A stretch of DNA of 45,980 bases from Ignavibacteria bacterium (GTDB taxonomy: Bacteria > Bacteroidota > Ignavibacteria > Ch128b). Below the pieces are notes generated by a model. The model saw only the letters and a list, made by a program, of their open reading frames with translations. It was not told the origin of the DNA and did not search any database. The DNA lies in the NCBI GenBank assembly GCA_026415235.1, contig JAOAHM010000015.1, positions 1 to 45,980 of the forward strand, given 5' to 3'. Shown piece by piece: positions 45,193 through 45,980 of this stretch. Numbering within the stretch: position 1 is the first letter of the stretch; every line of letters begins with the position of its first letter. The position numbers were made by a program, and so were the translations under genes.

Positions 45193-45261
45193 GTCATACA
45201 TGTACAAACAGGTATCCAGAAAAAATTTCAGAAAATAGTTTCCTGCTTTCGCAGGAAAGAC
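45193..45261. repeat. Palindromic repeat unit 1 (GTCATnCCTG family)
   Basis: The left end GTCATACATGTACAAACAGG (from 45193) is a degenerate copy; the right end, TTTCCTGCTTTCGCAGGAAAGAC (to 45261), contains a clean hairpin TTTCCTGC/GCAGGAAA. The unit is about 69 bp and its two ends are inverted relative to each other. It is one of three related units in a row here. Confidence 0.7.
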
Positions 45262-45275
45262 AATGTGTTGTTAAT

Positions 45276-45343
45276 GTCATACCTGCGAAAGCAGGTATCC
45301 AAATTGCGTATTTAAAATGGATTCCTGCTTATGCAGGAATGAC
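45276..45343. repeat. Palindromic repeat unit 2 (best conserved)
   Basis: A 68-bp unit with left end GTCATACCTGCGAAAGCAGG (45276-45295, continuing TATCC) and inverted right end GGATTCCTGC...GCAGGAATGAC (45319-45343). Each end is itself a hairpin, and the whole is an inverted repeat. Read in one frame it gives the familiar 'IPAKAGIQ...WIPAYAGMT' peptide of widespread non-coding repeats, so the 60-codon frame over it is not a gene. No transposase is nearby; this may be a REP/MITE-type element moved in trans. Confidence 0.8.
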
Positions 45344-45392
45344 GGTGCAATGTTAAATGTCAGTCAAGGCAAACCACATCTCTACATTTCAA

Positions 45393-45435
45393 ACTCTCTG
45401 CGGTTCTCTGCGATAATCTCAGCGAACTCTGCGGT
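45393..45435. repeat. CTCTGCG short repeat cluster
   Basis: The motif CTCTGCG(G) or a one-base variant occurs four times in about 40 bp (CTCTGCGG, CTCTGCGA, CTCAGCGA, CTCTGCGG). It is a different family from the flanking palindromes. Function unknown. Confidence 0.6.
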
Positions 45436-45461
45436 GATAAATTTTGCTCAATAAAAACATC

Positions 45462-45532
45462 GGGCGAGGCAAGCCTCGTCCCTACATGTTGTTAATTGAT
45501 TGTAGATTGTAGGGACAGGGCTCGCCCTGTCC
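45462..45532. repeat. Pair of facing GGGAC...GTCC hairpin repeats
   Basis: Hairpin A: GGGCGAGGC (45462-45470) with GCCTCGTCC (45473-45481), one G-U pair. Hairpin B: GGACAGGGC (45513-45521) with GCCCTGTCC (45524-45532), perfect, followed by GTTTTT. Each has the flank GTAGGGAC, on opposite strands, so they are inverted copies of one dispersed repeat family separated by 31 bp. Hairpin B with its T-tract could act as a terminator on the plus strand. Confidence 0.75.
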
Positions 45533-45573
45533 GTTTTTCAGATTTATTTTTCATGCATTGTTAAATTCAAATT

Positions 45574-45630
45574 GTCATACCTGAGCAAACAGGTATCCAT
45601 AAAAATTTCAAAATGAGTTTCTTCGTCAAT
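45574..45630. repeat. Palindromic repeat unit 3 (degenerate)
   Basis: The left end GTCATACCTGAGCAAACAGG (45574-45593, continuing TATCC) and the next ~20 bases (AAAAATTTC) closely match unit 1 at 45193, including its spacer. The right end is eroded to GAGTTTCTTCGTC. Units 1 and 3 are therefore a direct repeat pair sharing a spacer that unit 2 lacks. Confidence 0.6.
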
Positions 45631-45751
45631 CTTCAACCATAAAATTTAACTACAAAATATACTCACAGAGTTTAATCTGCCTACAATTTTATTAATAGTA
45701 GAATATTCTAAAAATAATTTTTAATTTGTTTTAGAAAATATTGGAGTAGGA

Positions 45752-45980
45752 ATGTTCAAAAAAGCTCTAAATGTTTCTGTTCTTTCAATTTTAATTCTTA
45801 TTTCTCTCACCTGCAAAAAATCTCCAATAGAACCTGAATCCTCTTCCATTAGATTAAATCTTGAAGATGTAACATGCACAGAAGCTTGGTCAAGATTATA
45901 TTTTTATGAATTCACCCCACCTGTTAAAGCAGATTTAATCTTAAATGATAAAATTGTAAAGACATTTAACATTACAACAG
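45752..45980 (+). CDS. Partial lipoprotein, C-terminus beyond window
   Basis: An open frame starts at ATG 45752 and runs without a stop to the window edge (76 codons seen). It is preceded by GGAG. The N-terminus, MFKKALNVSVLSILILISL followed by TC, is a lipoprotein signal with the lipidated Cys at residue 21. The mature start (KKSPIEPESSS) is followed by RLNLEDVTCTEAWSRLYFYEF, which could be the first strands of a fibronectin-like beta-sandwich. The product is too short to identify; it is expected at the outer or inner membrane. Confidence 0.75.
   Translation, partial: MFKKALNVSVLSILILISLTCKKSPIEPESSSIRLNLEDVTCTEAWSRLYFYEFTPPVKADLILNDKIVKTFNITT

Noticed and set aside
45174-45356. 60-codon plus-strand frame with IPAKAGIQ and WIPAYAGMT peptides
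   Set aside because: It is the translation of palindromic non-coding repeat units 1 and 2; the peptide is a known artefact of such repeats.
1-45980. CRISPR array, tRNA, rRNA or prophage
   Set aside because: No regularly spaced direct repeats, no cloverleaf-like sequences and no phage or integrase genes were seen by eye.

Overview
This is a 46 kb chromosomal segment from a low-GC, Gram-negative bacterium of the Bacteroidota/Chlorobi side, most likely Ignavibacteria (Melioribacter/Ignavibacterium-like). The main evidence is the repeated C-terminal 'QNYPNPFN' type A sorting domain of the type IX secretion system (T9SS), a PorV/PorQ-family protein, a TonB-dependent receptor, and weak or absent ribosome binding sites at many genes. 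The taxonomic call is inference. No rRNA, tRNA, CRISPR array, transposase or phage gene was seen.

Layout. (1) 1-9.6 kb is housekeeping and metabolic: an FAHD1-like hydrolase, a secreted FG-GAP/VCBS repeat protein, a STAS protein, a TIGR01777 epimerase, xanthine dehydrogenase subunits xdhA-xdhB, a NikR nickel regulator and a NYN-domain protein. (2) 9.6-17.6 kb (minus strand): a secreted esterase, then a compact efflux operon read marR > tolC-like > membrane-fusion lipoprotein > RND pump > small PII-like protein, with a strong inverted-repeat operator candidate in front of marR. (3) 18.0-37.2 kb (plus strand): a glycan-utilisation locus with an SSS sugar symporter, a multi-CBM T9SS surface protein, a TonB receptor, a 1040-aa secreted protein with a Ca-binding-like acidic stretch, a PorV-like barrel, a circularly permuted GH16 lichenase with a malectin domain, a GH3 beta-glucosidase, a GH5-CBM6 glucanase and a CotH-kinase protein. 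(4) 37.7-44.8 kb (minus strand): a pullulanase-like GH13 enzyme and the operon lon > fRMsr > dnaX. (5) 44.8-45.98 kb: a repeat-rich intergenic region, then the start of a lipoprotein gene cut by the window edge.

How the parts work together. Region 3 reads as a beta-glucan (probably mixed-linkage beta-1,3-1,4-glucan) system without SusD. The GH16 and GH5 enzymes would act outside the cell after T9SS export. The multi-CBM protein and/or the 1040-aa protein would bind glycan. The TonB receptor would import oligosaccharides, periplasmic GH3 would trim them to glucose, and the sodium symporter would take up the sugar. The adjacent TonB receptor, 1040-aa protein and PorV-like gene look like one module and are the best candidate for an undescribed system here.

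Other points of note are an A9 run in dnaX where slippage in either direction gives an immediate stop (a tau/gamma switch as in Thermus), the natural circular permutation of the GH16 domain, and a cluster of three different dispersed repeat families at 45.2-45.6 kb.
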